Shown here: piece after piece, positions 9,198-19,000 of the stretch
Layout of the letters: every line of letters starts with the position of its first letter
Position numbering within the stretch: position 1 is the first letter of the stretch
Assembly: GCA_900323505.1 (NCBI GenBank)
Contig: OOIN01000012.1
Span: forward strand, 434,001-498,000
Reading direction: 5' to 3'
Source: Ustilago trichophora
Taxonomy: Eukaryota; Basidiomycota; Ustilaginomycetes; Ustilaginales; Ustilaginaceae
Length of the DNA stretch: 64,000 nt
Notes under the pieces: model-generated
Databases searched by the model: none
What the model saw: the letters and a program-made list of their open reading frames with translations, nothing else
Told to the model about the DNA's origin: nothing
Position numbers and translations under genes: made by a program

Positions 9198-12074
9198 ATG
9201 GCAGAATCGACATCGCACGAGGTAGACTCCTCGTCCAATCGCCGCGACAGAGAGGAGAGAGATCGTCATCGACACCGCGAGTCTAGTCGTCGACACGAAC
9301 ACGACGACGAGAGGAAGCATAGTAGCCGGAGCGTCAGCAGCAAACGAGACGGCAAAGATCGACATGGGAGTAGAGATGTAGATAGGCATCGCCATCATCA
9401 TCGTAGCAGCCATAATCATTCGTCCGACTCGCGTCATCGGTATCGGGAGCGCGATGGAGAGGATCGTGGCGAACGCAAGAGGAGACATGGAGAAGATGAA
9501 AAGGGAGATAGGGAGAGACATAGGGGCGAAAGTCGGAGGCATGATTCTCGAAGCCATCGTCAGCATTATCGTGATGAGTCTGGATCCAGCCGCAGGTCAA
9601 GGAGCGACATGGATCGACATGATCGTGATGGCCGACACTCTGACAAGCAGCCAGCGACGGACTTCATCCCCACCTCCGAGTCGCTTAGTCTCACCTCGCA
9701 TGCCACAACGACCAAAGACTCCAGCGAAGTAGAAACGGCCACCAACGTATCCAACTCCGCATCCACCCTCAAGCGGGATGACTGGATGATGGACGGTCGA
9801 TCTGAGACCATCTCATCTGAAACGCAAGCGGAAGCATCCGTCAACGATGACGCTACCGCATACTTCTCCTCCCTCGGCAAAGCTCGCGCTAAAGCTGCTC
9901 GGCCCGAAAAGCCTGATCCTGAAAAACTCAAGATCAGCTCTCGGGAACTCAACACTCAGCTCGTACAAGGCAAGAGCGTCGACGAGTACGACGTTCCCAC
10001 CGACGCAAATGCTCCACCTCAGCTCGGGGCTCCCGGGTATCAGTGGAGGATGATGAAGTTGAAGCGTACTCTCGAGGCTGCTGAGCAGGAAGGGAGGCGT
10101 GTGGAGGAGGTGGCGCTGGAGAGGTATGCGAGCTTGGACGATTTCGAACAGGCTCAAGCTGAACAAAGGTTTCTGGACGGCAAAGATCAGGGCAAAGGAA
10201 AGGATGTGGCGGTGGAGAGAAGTACTCCGACCTTGCAGAGTGTTGCGAGGAGGAGCTATTTGCTCGCCAGTGGAGGTGTAGGAGAGGGGGAAGGATCGTC
10301 GAGAAGTGGAACGGACTCGCCAAGCGCATCGAGGCCTGGTAGCAGGCAAGGGTTCAAGAGGCCCGGCGAGTCTTCAAACCCTGCGACGCCTACACCTGCG
10401 CAATCGAGCCGGCCACCACGTAATATTGGATTCAAAACACCGTCCTCCAAGCCAACCACGCCTAGCGCCATCCCGAGCGTTTTCACGCCTGTCATTGAGC
10501 GTCCGGCACCTGGGGCATTTTCAACCGAAGCAAATACACCTCATGCGGGGGTGATTCTGGATGATGGGTCATCCGACCCCGACCGCCCCATCCTGACAGC
10601 TGACCAACTGAACAAGCTCCAAGCCAAGATCTTCCAAGCCGAGCTCATGGGGGATACTCAACTCGATTCACTCAAGGCCGAGTATGAGCGAGAATCAGCT
10701 CGTGCCAAGGCACATCGTTCTCTCGCTGGCGATCGAGGTGGCGCCTTTGCAGCCTCTTCCACCAGCGGCCCTGCCAAGACCAGCAACAATGCAGGCGTGC
10801 TTGTGCAAGACGGAGAACGAGAGCTTCAAATCCTCCCAACGCTCGATGCCCGCGGACGGATGTACGACGTTGGTTCCCTCGCCTCTGAACCCGAAGCCAA
10901 TCCTGACCCCTCACGGAAGCGCAAGCTGAAAGGAAGGGACACTTTTGAAGCGCGCGATCCCAAGACGGGGCAGATCATCCGCTACTCTGGCGACGACGAC
11001 TCTATTAGCCTCGGCGATCTTGTACGTCAAGAAAAGTTTTCCGCCGGTTCCCGCTGGACCAAAGATCCAGATGCAGAACTCGCAGCCAACATCATGTCCG
11101 ATGCCGGATTCAGCGGCGATCTCGACCAGCAGGATGAGGAAGCGCATCGGTACGCCAAGAAAAAGATGCGCAGCGATGCGCTTAAGCGTCAATTCGCCAT
11201 CAACGACTTTGCCAAAACAAAGCAGGTGCTCGATCGCTGCCGCTTTTGCTGGCAGAACGAAGGCTCATCCCCTCCCCGGGTGACTGTGGTCAGCTCTGGC
11301 TATCGTGCCTACCTAGCCGTACCGGATGTGGAATCCATCACCCCCTCGGCCGAGGATCATGTGTTGATTGTCCCGATGCAGCATCACTTGAGCCTCCTCG
11401 AAGCGGATGATGATACGTGGGACGAGCTGAAGAACTTCCAAAAGTGCCTTGTGCAACTTGCCGCTTCGCAGAATCGAAGCGTGGTGTTCTTTGAAACTGT
11501 GCTGTCGATCAAGGCGCAACGGCATTGCGTGATGGAGGCTGTACTTGTGCCTCAGGCGGCGATGGATCTGTTGCCAGGGGTTTTTAAAGAGAGTCTTCGA
11601 AGTGCAGGTGGCGAATGGAGTACGCATAAGAAGGTGATTGATTTCAGCGCCGGTAGACCGTTCAGGAATGCGTTGGTGCCAAACTTGCCCTACTTTGCCG
11701 TATGTTGGGATTACAAGTGGACGACAGGGTACGGACACGTGATTGAGAATGTCGATGGGGAGATGGGAGGAAAGGCAGAGAAGGATGGAGGAGGAGGTGG
11801 TGGTGGTGGTGGTGGTGGTGGAGATGCGTTCGATGTGGGTGAGATGACTACCAGTGGAAACGGAGGCAAGTTTGATCCAAACTTTGCGCGAGACATTGTC
11901 AGAGGAGTGCTAGAGGATCTAGACAACGAAGACGAAAATGGTGACAGCGGTGGAGGATACATTCGATCTTTCGGAAAGTCAAAACGTCGTTCGGAAGAAG
12001 AGAAGAGAAGGACAAAGGACAAGTTTAAGAAAACGTGGGACGATGTGGACTGGACAAAAATGCTCACTTCCTAA
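9198..12074 (+). CDS. CWF19: Pre-mRNA splicing factor Cwf19 (CWF19L2 type)
   Basis: 958 residues from ATG 9198 (MAESTSHEVDSS). The N-terminal 180 residues are rich in Arg, Asp, His and Ser, like SR-type splicing factors. The conserved C-terminal half carries CwfJ_C_1 (starting near DRCRFCWQNE, with HVLIVPMQHHLSLLE and the histidine-bearing AQRHCVMEAVLVP) followed by CwfJ_C_2 (WSTHKKVIDFSAGRPFRN, LPYFAVCWDYKWTTGYGHVI, ending KKTWDDVDWTKML). Family knowledge: S. pombe Cwf19 co-purifies with the Cdc5 spliceosomal complex, and the related Drn1/CWF19L proteins act with the lariat-debranching enzyme. A poly-Gly run of about ten residues (near 11791-11822) interrupts CwfJ_C_2. The gene is tail-to-tail with the aconitase gene, 165 bp between stops. 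Confidence 0.92.
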   Translation: MAESTSHEVDSSSNRRDREERDRHRHRESSRRHEHDDERKHSSRSVSSKRDGKDRHGSRDVDRHRHHHRSSHNHSSDSRHRYRERDGEDRGERKRRHGEDEKGDRERHRGESRRHDSRSHRQHYRDESGSSRRSRSDMDRHDRDGRHSDKQPATDFIPTSESLSLTSHATTTKDSSEVETATNVSNSASTLKRDDWMMDGRSETISSETQAEASVNDDATAYFSSLGKARAKAARPEKPDPEKLKISSRELNTQLVQGKSVDEYDVPTDANAPPQLGAPGYQWRMMKLKRTLEAAEQEGRRVEEVALERYASLDDFEQAQAEQRFLDGKDQGKGKDVAVERSTPTLQSVARRSYLLASGGVGEGEGSSRSGTDSPSASRPGSRQGFKRPGESSNPATPTPAQSSRPPRNIGFKTPSSKPTTPSAIPSVFTPVIERPAPGAFSTEANTPHAGVILDDGSSDPDRPILTADQLNKLQAKIFQAELMGDTQLDSLKAEYERESARAKAHRSLAGDRGGAFAASSTSGPAKTSNNAGVLVQDGERELQILPTLDARGRMYDVGSLASEPEANPDPSRKRKLKGRDTFEARDPKTGQIIRYSGDDDSISLGDLVRQEKFSAGSRWTKDPDAELAANIMSDAGFSGDLDQQDEEAHRYAKKKMRSDALKRQFAINDFAKTKQVLDRCRFCWQNEGSSPPRVTVVSSGYRAYLAVPDVESITPSAEDHVLIVPMQHHLSLLEADDDTWDELKNFQKCLVQLAASQNRSVVFFETVLSIKAQRHCVMEAVLVPQAAMDLLPGVFKESLRSAGGEWSTHKKVIDFSAGRPFRNALVPNLPYFAVCWDYKWTTGYGHVIENVDGEMGGKAEKDGGGGGGGGGGGGDAFDVGEMTTSGNGGKFDPNFARDIVRGVLEDLDNEDENGDSGGGYIRSFGKSKRRSEEEKRRTKDKFKKTWDDVDWTKMLTS

Positions 12075-12239
12075 ACCTCTCTTACCATTGCAATTTTACG
12101 CTTCTGACACAAGGGGAAATGAAGCAAGGCGCTTCTTTCTTTCGTTGACCACACTGGCACGGGAACAGGCAGAATTTTTGAGCGACTTTTGTATGAGTGA
12201 GCGAGAGACTATGAGTACAAATACGGTGTGCGTGTGTTC

Positions 12240-15200
12240 TTAGAGCTGACTAGGCTCGTGAGTTGGCCAGATCCTCTTCGGTGGCGTAGCAGTGGGGACA
12301 CGCATCTCTCTTGGGAACAATCCTTCCAACCTAGCACCTCCCGCGACGGCCTTGACCAATCTCCTTGCCTCGGCACCTGTGGGTGCATCTGCCTTCTGCT
12401 GTGCACCTGGAAGGGTGACCAATCCGAGTTCTACCAACTTTCTGTGTTCCTTAGGCGACCTCTTGTTGGGGGCGACTTTGTAAGTTGCAGCAGCGTAGAG
12501 CCTAGGGTCTTCGGCACGTAGGTCTTCCAAGGCTTCCCTCAAACGAGCCTGCTTGGCGTTAAGACGGGAGGCCAATTCCTCGCGCTGTGTGCGCTGGAAC
12601 AGGAGCCAGGCGCGAGTGATGGTGGAGTGGATCTCCTCGGACGCCTCGCCAAAGGGGAGGATGGCCGAGGCCGAGGTGGCGGCGTGCGCGGCCTTGTCCT
12701 TGGCAGAAACGGGGGAAGGGGGGTAGACGATCTTGCGGATCGATTCGGTGCGTGGGTCTGCGGCCGGGGGGACGTAGTTGGGGTCGTTGGGGTTACGCGA
12801 GCCGCCTGTGGGCTTGGCAGCAGTGGCGTAACCTCGAACACCACCAAGGGAGGCGATCTTGTTGGCGGCAGACTTGGCAGCACCGGCAGCAGTGGCGAAG
12901 GCACCCGATACTCCGCCAGCACCAGAGGCGGTGGCGGCGGAAGAAGCAGCCTGCTCACGGATCAAGTTCAGCGCCGAACCAGCGCGAATCCAGTCCAAGT
13001 GCGCAGCACTCAACGAGTGCTTGGTGGGAAGCTCAAAGGTCTCCTTGACCGTCTTGCCGTCCTGCTCAAACTTGGTGACGCGCAGCTTGACCTGCGTGCT
13101 CAAATCTCCACCGGGCTTGATCAGGTCAGTCAGGTTGACCGTCTCAACAAGGTCACCCGAGCCGATCTTCAGATAGTCGTCCTCGTTTTCAAACAGCAGT
13201 GTCAGGACACCCTGCTTGCGCAGGTTGGTCTCTGCAATACGGGCGATGCTGCGAGCCACAATGAGGTTGCAGCCGTAGAATCGAGGCTGAAGCGCGGCAT
13301 GCTCACGAGCCGATCCCTCACCGTAGTTGTGGTCGGCGACCATCATCCAGGGCTGCTGGCGGGACTTGTAGATCTTGGCAACGCCGGGAATGGTGTCCTG
13401 CTTGCCAGTCTCGTAGTCCTGTGCGACGTTGACAGCGTCAAACTCGTCGTTGGTGGCACCGATCAGGGTATTTTCGGCCAGGTTGGAGAGATGGCCCTTG
13501 TACTTGAGCCATGGACCGGCGGCCGAGATGTGGTCGGTGGTGCACTTGCCCTTGATACGGAGGAGACAGCGCATGGTGGGGAGCTCGTACTTGCCCTGAG
13601 CAGCAGTAGCAGCAAATGGGCTGGAGAAGGGCTCGAGGGGCTCGAGACGGGCCGAGGTGGGGCTGATGAGCACCTCGGTATCGGGCTGAGGCTCGGGCAT
13701 GGGAGTGGGGAGGTAGTCAATGTCACCCTGAGCAAAACCGCTGGCGGGAAGCACGTCGCTCTTGGGAGGCTCAAACTTGAAGGGCTTGCCATCGGGAGCG
13801 GTGAGGCTGTCGGTCATAGGGTTAAAGTCAAGACGACCGGCAAAGGCCATAGCAGTGACGATCTCGGGCGAAGCGAGCAAGTTCCAGGTCTTGGAGTTAC
13901 CATCGTTGCGTCCTCGGAAGTTACGGTTGAACGAGGTGAGGATCACGTTGTCCTCGCCCTGAAGCTCCTTACGGTTCCACTGACCAATGCAGGGACCGCA
14001 AGCATTGGCAAGCACACGACCACCAACGTCAGTCAACACCTGCTGGATGCCATCGCGCTCAACGGTAGCACGGACCTGCTCGGAACCGGGAGTAACGTCG
14101 AAGCTGGACTTGACCTTCATACCACGGTCGCGGGCCTGCTGAGCGAGCGAGGCGCAGCGAGCCATGTCGGCGTAGGACGAGTTGGTGCAACTGCCGATGA
14201 GAGCGGCGCTGAGTTCAACGGGGTGGTCGCGGGCATCTGACTTGGCCTTGTTGACAAACTCGGAGAGGGGCGTGCTGAGATCGGGGGTGAAAGGGCCGTT
14301 GAGGCAAGGCTCGAGGTCGGAAAGGTTGATCTCGATGCGCTCGTCGTATTCGGCACCCTCGTCGGCGGCAAGGAAGCCTTGACCAGCAGCACGCTCAGCA
14401 GCGCGAGCCACTTCGGCACGGCCAGTAGCCTCGAGGTACGAGCCCATGGCGGGGGTGAAGGGGAAGGCGGAGGTGGTGGCGCCGACCTCTGCACCCATGT
14501 TGGACATGGTGGCGAGACCGGTAGCGGGAAGGGTCTGGAGACCAGGACCAGAGTATTCGACGATCTTGCCGGTACCGCCGCGGACGGTGAGCTTGCCAGC
14601 GAGGTGGAGGATGACATCCTTGGGCGTGCACCAGGGGCTGAGCTCCCCCTTGAGGTGGACACCGAGTACCTTGGGTGCCATGAGTTCCCATGGTGTGTTG
14701 GTCATGGCATCGACGGCATCGGCACCTCCGACGCCAATGGCGAGACAGCCGAGACCAGAGGCGTTGGGGGTGTGAGAGTCGGTACCGAGCATGAGGAGAC
14801 CGGGAGCAGCATAATTTTCGAGAACGATTTGGTGGATGATACCGGAGCCGGGACCCCAGAACTCGATACCGTACTTTTTGGAGGCGGACTCGAGGAAAGC
14901 AAAGACCTCCTGGTTGGAAGCGATGGAGCGCTTGAGATCGGCCTCGGCACCCTCGTAAGCCTGGATCAAGTGATCACAGTGGACGCTGGAGGGGATAGCA
15001 GTGCGTGGCAGACCACAAGTCATGAACTGGAGCAGAGCCATCTGGGCGGAAGCATCCTGCATGGCGAGACGGTCGATCTTGAGCTTGAGGTACTTTTTGC
15101 CACGGATCGCCGAAACATCAGCACCAACGCCAGCCAAGTCCTGCTCGGGGTTGCGAAGATGCGAGTAGAGAATCTTTTCCGAGAGTGTAAGTGGGCGGTT

Positions 15201-15386
15201 GAGCTGTGCTCGGACAGTTTCGAGGTTGGCGAGCAGCTCTGTGTACGGTGGGACGCGCGATGGGTGGAAGGTGGGAACGCGACCATCAGCGGCAGGAGTA
15301 GCGAGGGTACGTGTGGCACCGATGGCCTTGTGAGCGGCCGAGAGGCCATTGCGGCCTCTCTGAACACGAGCGAGCGATGCGATCAT
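12240..15386 (-). CDS. ACO2: Mitochondrial Aco2-type aconitase fused to mitoribosomal protein mL40-like domain
   Basis: One uninterrupted frame of 1048 residues from ATG 15386. Residues 1 to about 35 form an Arg/Ala/Ser-rich presequence ending near TRTLATPAADG. Aconitase follows to about 800, with the [4Fe-4S] cysteines in GSCTNSSYADM and ACGPCIGQW and the active-site stretch TDHISAAGPW. Segments such as AMQDASAQMALLQFMTCGL and FWGPGSGIIHQIVLENY match the yeast Aco2 (homocitrate dehydratase, lysine pathway) subfamily better than Aco1. An Ala/Gly linker contains RGYATAA (residues 851-857), like a mitochondrial cleavage site. The last ~190 residues contain RKIVYPPSPVSAKD, ITRAWLLFQRTQREE, LRAEDPRLYAAA and LFPREMRVPTATPP, the pattern of mL40 (yeast MRPL28). 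S. pombe aco2 is fused to a different ribosomal protein, bL21m. The mL40 assignment is by eye. Confidence 0.9.
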   Translation of the reverse strand: MIASLARVQRGRNGLSAAHKAIGATRTLATPAADGRVPTFHPSRVPPYTELLANLETVRAQLNRPLTLSEKILYSHLRNPEQDLAGVGADVSAIRGKKYLKLKIDRLAMQDASAQMALLQFMTCGLPRTAIPSSVHCDHLIQAYEGAEADLKRSIASNQEVFAFLESASKKYGIEFWGPGSGIIHQIVLENYAAPGLLMLGTDSHTPNASGLGCLAIGVGGADAVDAMTNTPWELMAPKVLGVHLKGELSPWCTPKDVILHLAGKLTVRGGTGKIVEYSGPGLQTLPATGLATMSNMGAEVGATTSAFPFTPAMGSYLEATGRAEVARAAERAAGQGFLAADEGAEYDERIEINLSDLEPCLNGPFTPDLSTPLSEFVNKAKSDARDHPVELSAALIGSCTNSSYADMARCASLAQQARDRGMKVKSSFDVTPGSEQVRATVERDGIQQVLTDVGGRVLANACGPCIGQWNRKELQGEDNVILTSFNRNFRGRNDGNSKTWNLLASPEIVTAMAFAGRLDFNPMTDSLTAPDGKPFKFEPPKSDVLPASGFAQGDIDYLPTPMPEPQPDTEVLISPTSARLEPLEPFSSPFAATAAQGKYELPTMRCLLRIKGKCTTDHISAAGPWLKYKGHLSNLAENTLIGATNDEFDAVNVAQDYETGKQDTIPGVAKIYKSRQQPWMMVADHNYGEGSAREHAALQPRFYGCNLIVARSIARIAETNLRKQGVLTLLFENEDDYLKIGSGDLVETVNLTDLIKPGGDLSTQVKLRVTKFEQDGKTVKETFELPTKHSLSAAHLDWIRAGSALNLIREQAASSAATASGAGGVSGAFATAAGAAKSAANKIASLGGVRGYATAAKPTGGSRNPNDPNYVPPAADPRTESIRKIVYPPSPVSAKDKAAHAATSASAILPFGEASEEIHSTITRAWLLFQRTQREELASRLNAKQARLREALEDLRAEDPRLYAAATYKVAPNKRSPKEHRKLVELGLVTLPGAQQKADAPTGAEARRLVKAVAGGARLEGLFPREMRVPTATPPKRIWPTHEPSQL

Positions 15387-16055
15387 GGCGGTTGATGAGC
15401 ACGCACACACACACACACCCGTGCTTAGCAACGGTCGTCACGAATGAATTGCCGAGAGGGAAAAGTAGCGCTGCCTTGCCTGACTAGTGACCGCAGAACT
15501 GAGTCCAAATGTCGAATGTGCCGGAACGTTAGAGAAGAGAGAGGTATAGAGGTATAGAGAGGGTGTTGGCAAGAGTGATGTGTATGAGGAGAGAGACAAC
15601 GAGTCAGCTGTCCGACGAGAAGAGAGAGACCACACGAGCCTACAGCGGCGGGATTGAGCGGGGCAATCGGAAAAAGTCCGTTTTTGGTTGATTTCTTCTT
15701 CTTCTTCTTCTTCTTCTTGATCTTTCAAAATGTGCCTTTTTTTCCGTCGAAATTTGTATTTGCTCTCTCTTGTCGCGCTCTGCAAGCCCACAAAATTCAG
15801 GAGGCAGCCTACTGCGATGTGGCTTTTTATCGGAATGGCGTATTTCCAGATAGCCAAATCCGACGCTCCCCATTCGCAGTTGGCGATATTGTCACACGTA
15901 GATAGTGTAGATATAGATCGGGGAAATCGGGCTTGTTTTCATTTCGATATGTATACTTTTCAACATGGTTACAACGCCGTTGTGGTCTAATCCGGACTAC
16001 ATCATGCTGGGATTCTAACGATGGTGACAGAGGGAATGGAAGGTGCCGCTGGCTT
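15387..16055. other. Intergenic region, aconitase fusion promoter and RdRP 3' side
   Basis: 669 bp. It contains a (TTC)9 microsatellite at 15692-15718 and otherwise no open frame with coding character. The minus-strand aconitase promoter lies here together with the 3' end of the minus-strand RdRP gene. Confidence 0.6.
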
Positions 16056-19000
16056 TTAGATCTCCACCCCACGCCCCTGAGTCATCTCAAAGTTGCGATT
16101 GATGAGCTTCTTGCGTAAACCCAGCAAGTCTAGAGTCGAGTATGGCACCTGCATACTGCCCATACCTTGCGCTTTCTCCTGCAGTCTTCTTCCCCCGCTG
16201 GCCGTGGTGGCTGCATCGCCCGAAGCTTCCGCCTTGATGCTCATGATCCATCGCCAAGCCATTTCAAAGGCAAAGCGTGGTCGACTTGCGTACGTGATCG
16301 AGTATGCGTACGAAGCACGCAGCATCGCCAGCCTGTGCACCGCATATCGATCCTTTTTGGCAATGTATTCTTTTTCAAACCCTCTTGGCCATTGACAGAA
16401 TCGCGCCGCCACTTCGCTCGTTGACCCTAGAATCGCCGGAACTTCAATCGTCTCGTCGAGCCGTTCGAGCATGTCGCTGCTGTTCAGGTCGTCCACGGCA
16501 CTCGAGCTCGCCGCTCCTGTCAGTCGCTCGCTGATCGATGGTCGGCTCAGCAGAGTAGGTTTGGCTTCGGATCGCACTCGTCGTAACGGCATCCCCTTGG
16601 ACGGCCGCGCGCTGTTCTGGGGACTGACTTTGCTGGAGGGTTCGCCCTTGCGCAGCTCGCGCGTACGCGCCTCGATCGTCTGTCGAGTGCGCATGTTGGT
16701 GCGTAGAAAGCTTTCCTCCATCACCTTGATGTGGCTTCGGATCGCCTCCTTTTCTTCTGCCGAGATCTGGCCTAGCTGCTCTGCTTCTTTCCAGACGCCC
16801 GAGATCGCCGCATCTTCGACTCCACGAAGCTTTTCTGTTTCCTTCTGCAGTCGCAGCTTGAGCTTGCCCATCTCCGCCTTCCCTTCGGCCCACAGAGCGC
16901 AGAGAACCGATTTGGGTCGGTCCTTGTTCTTGCGTGCAGTTTGAGTCGATCTGTTGTCATCCACAGCGAACCAGTCGCGCGGAGCCGTCTCGTCATTTGT
17001 GTCATGGGCCCATTCAGGCAGATTCCCCAAGTACAGCTTGCTGTCTTCGATCCGAACTCTGGCTTTGAGTGTCAGGCCCGTCTTTTGGCTGTCCATGCAC
17101 TGACAGAACTTGTGAGCCAGCTCGATCGCTTCGGGACTCCAGATGCCAAATTGCCACGCGGCGTACAAGTGCATGATACCATAAAGACCTCGCACCGCTG
17201 GCTCGAAGGCACCCGCCACCAGCTCTTTAATCAGTACACGGTCTCGCTCGTCCTTGTTCTTTTCTTCATGCTGCCCAACGAAATCGGACACGGTCTCTGC
17301 CGATCGGTCGAACACGTCGCTGATATCGAACGGGCAGTCGGCATAGCTGACGTCAGAATTCTCGAAAGCTTGGACTAGCTTTGGCTCCCAAAACACGCGG
17401 ATCAAGTCGCCGTCGTAGTCGCCACCACTTAGAAGCGAGGCAAGCGGTCGTTGGCCCTTGGTGGAGAAGACGACCACATCTTGGTACAGGCTCAGTTCTG
17501 CGCGTACCACCGCTCGCACTTTGCGGATGTCGGTAGGCAGCAAGCAAGGGTGCCGAGTAACGAGCACCTCACCTTCCGGGACGTGTCGTAGACGAAGCCT
17601 CGTGTCTGGGTCTAGGACGGCATCGCCACTGAAGCGAAACTGGATCTCGCCTTCTTCCAAGGTACCGGTCGGGTCCGGGATGACCATGGCTTCGGCGCTG
17701 CGTGCAACGGGGATAGCGAAACGCTTGATGACCCTCTTCATGGCCAGATCCGCAATATCGACCAGCAGTTCGGCCAGGTACGGACACGACTTGGGATGGA
17801 AGCCAGAGAGTAGCATCTCGTAGGCGCATTCGTGCTTTGACAGAGGCTTGCCATTCCAGATATGGCGTCCGTCTTGGCCGAAAAATATGTCTCGATCATC
17901 GTCACCGAGGGCACGATCACCATCGGCGCTGTTGTTGCTGATCTGTGATTCCATGCCTTGGGCGCGATGCTCGGCAGACTCGGTGCTCCGCTTGGCCCTC
18001 AACGACTCGACTTTGCAAAGACGTTCGACAACGGTGGCCAGTCGCATGCAGACGCTTGCGTCGGGTCCTTCCCAGTTGGAGATTTCTTCGGCAATCTTTT
18101 GCAGTTCAGCACGCTGCATGTCGGCAAATGTTCTGATGGGGACGCCATTGCTTTGCAGCACAAGGATGATTTGCTTGGATAGGGTCGATGGCGCAAAAAG
18201 TCGAGACGGCCCAAGCAGGTCAATCACAAGTTGACTCAGATCCAAATTTTGGCCTGCTGGATAGTGAATCTTCTTCTGCGAGTCACGGATCTTGATCCAG
18301 CGTTTGGCTTGCTCACCGGGCAGCGAGCACTCCGCAAAAGGATCGATATACCACACCCCTTTGGATCCAGCAATTCGTCCCTGAAATGCCGATGGAACAG
18401 AATCGTAGCCCAAGTGTTGTGCAATGTCCTTGGCAACGGTAAGCGACACGGATGCGGCGCCATCGGTCATCTCCACCTTTTTACCCGTCACCGGGTCCGG
18501 ATCGCCAAAGATATCAGATTCGTAGGTGATGTCGTCTATGACGGAAGCAGGGACCGAGGTGGATAGGCCGAGAAGGACTCGCTGGATGAACTTGCCCAGC
18601 TGCGAGCGGCCGTTCTGAGCGAAGGGAGCATGGTGGTTGATGAAGTCCCAGATGCAGTCGAAATCGGGTTGATCGGGACAGTTGGGTGGGGAGCCGACCC
18701 AGAGGTAAAAGATGGTCTCGTCCTTGCAAATGAACGGACGATACTTGCGGCCCATGATGTGGACCGTCTGGGAGAAAAAGTCTGAGATCTCTTGCTGGAT
18801 CTCTTGCGTTTTGGGGTGGATGGCAAATCTCCTGGCATCTCTGGCCATCGCTACGTCCATCTTCAGTCGAATAATACTCTGGCTTCCAAAGCGTCGGGAG
18901 AAACGACAGCTTCCGCCAAGCTTGGGCGGTAGAAGCTGGACCGAGAAAATGCGATGTTTGCGACGCTTACCGGTTTGCGGGCGTTCCTCGTTTTGAGAGG

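Noticed and set aside
12627..14240. 537-codon plus-strand open frame opposite the aconitase gene
   Set aside because: Antisense shadow of a GC-rich gene with strong codon bias; translation is Gly/Val/Leu-rich without a domain.
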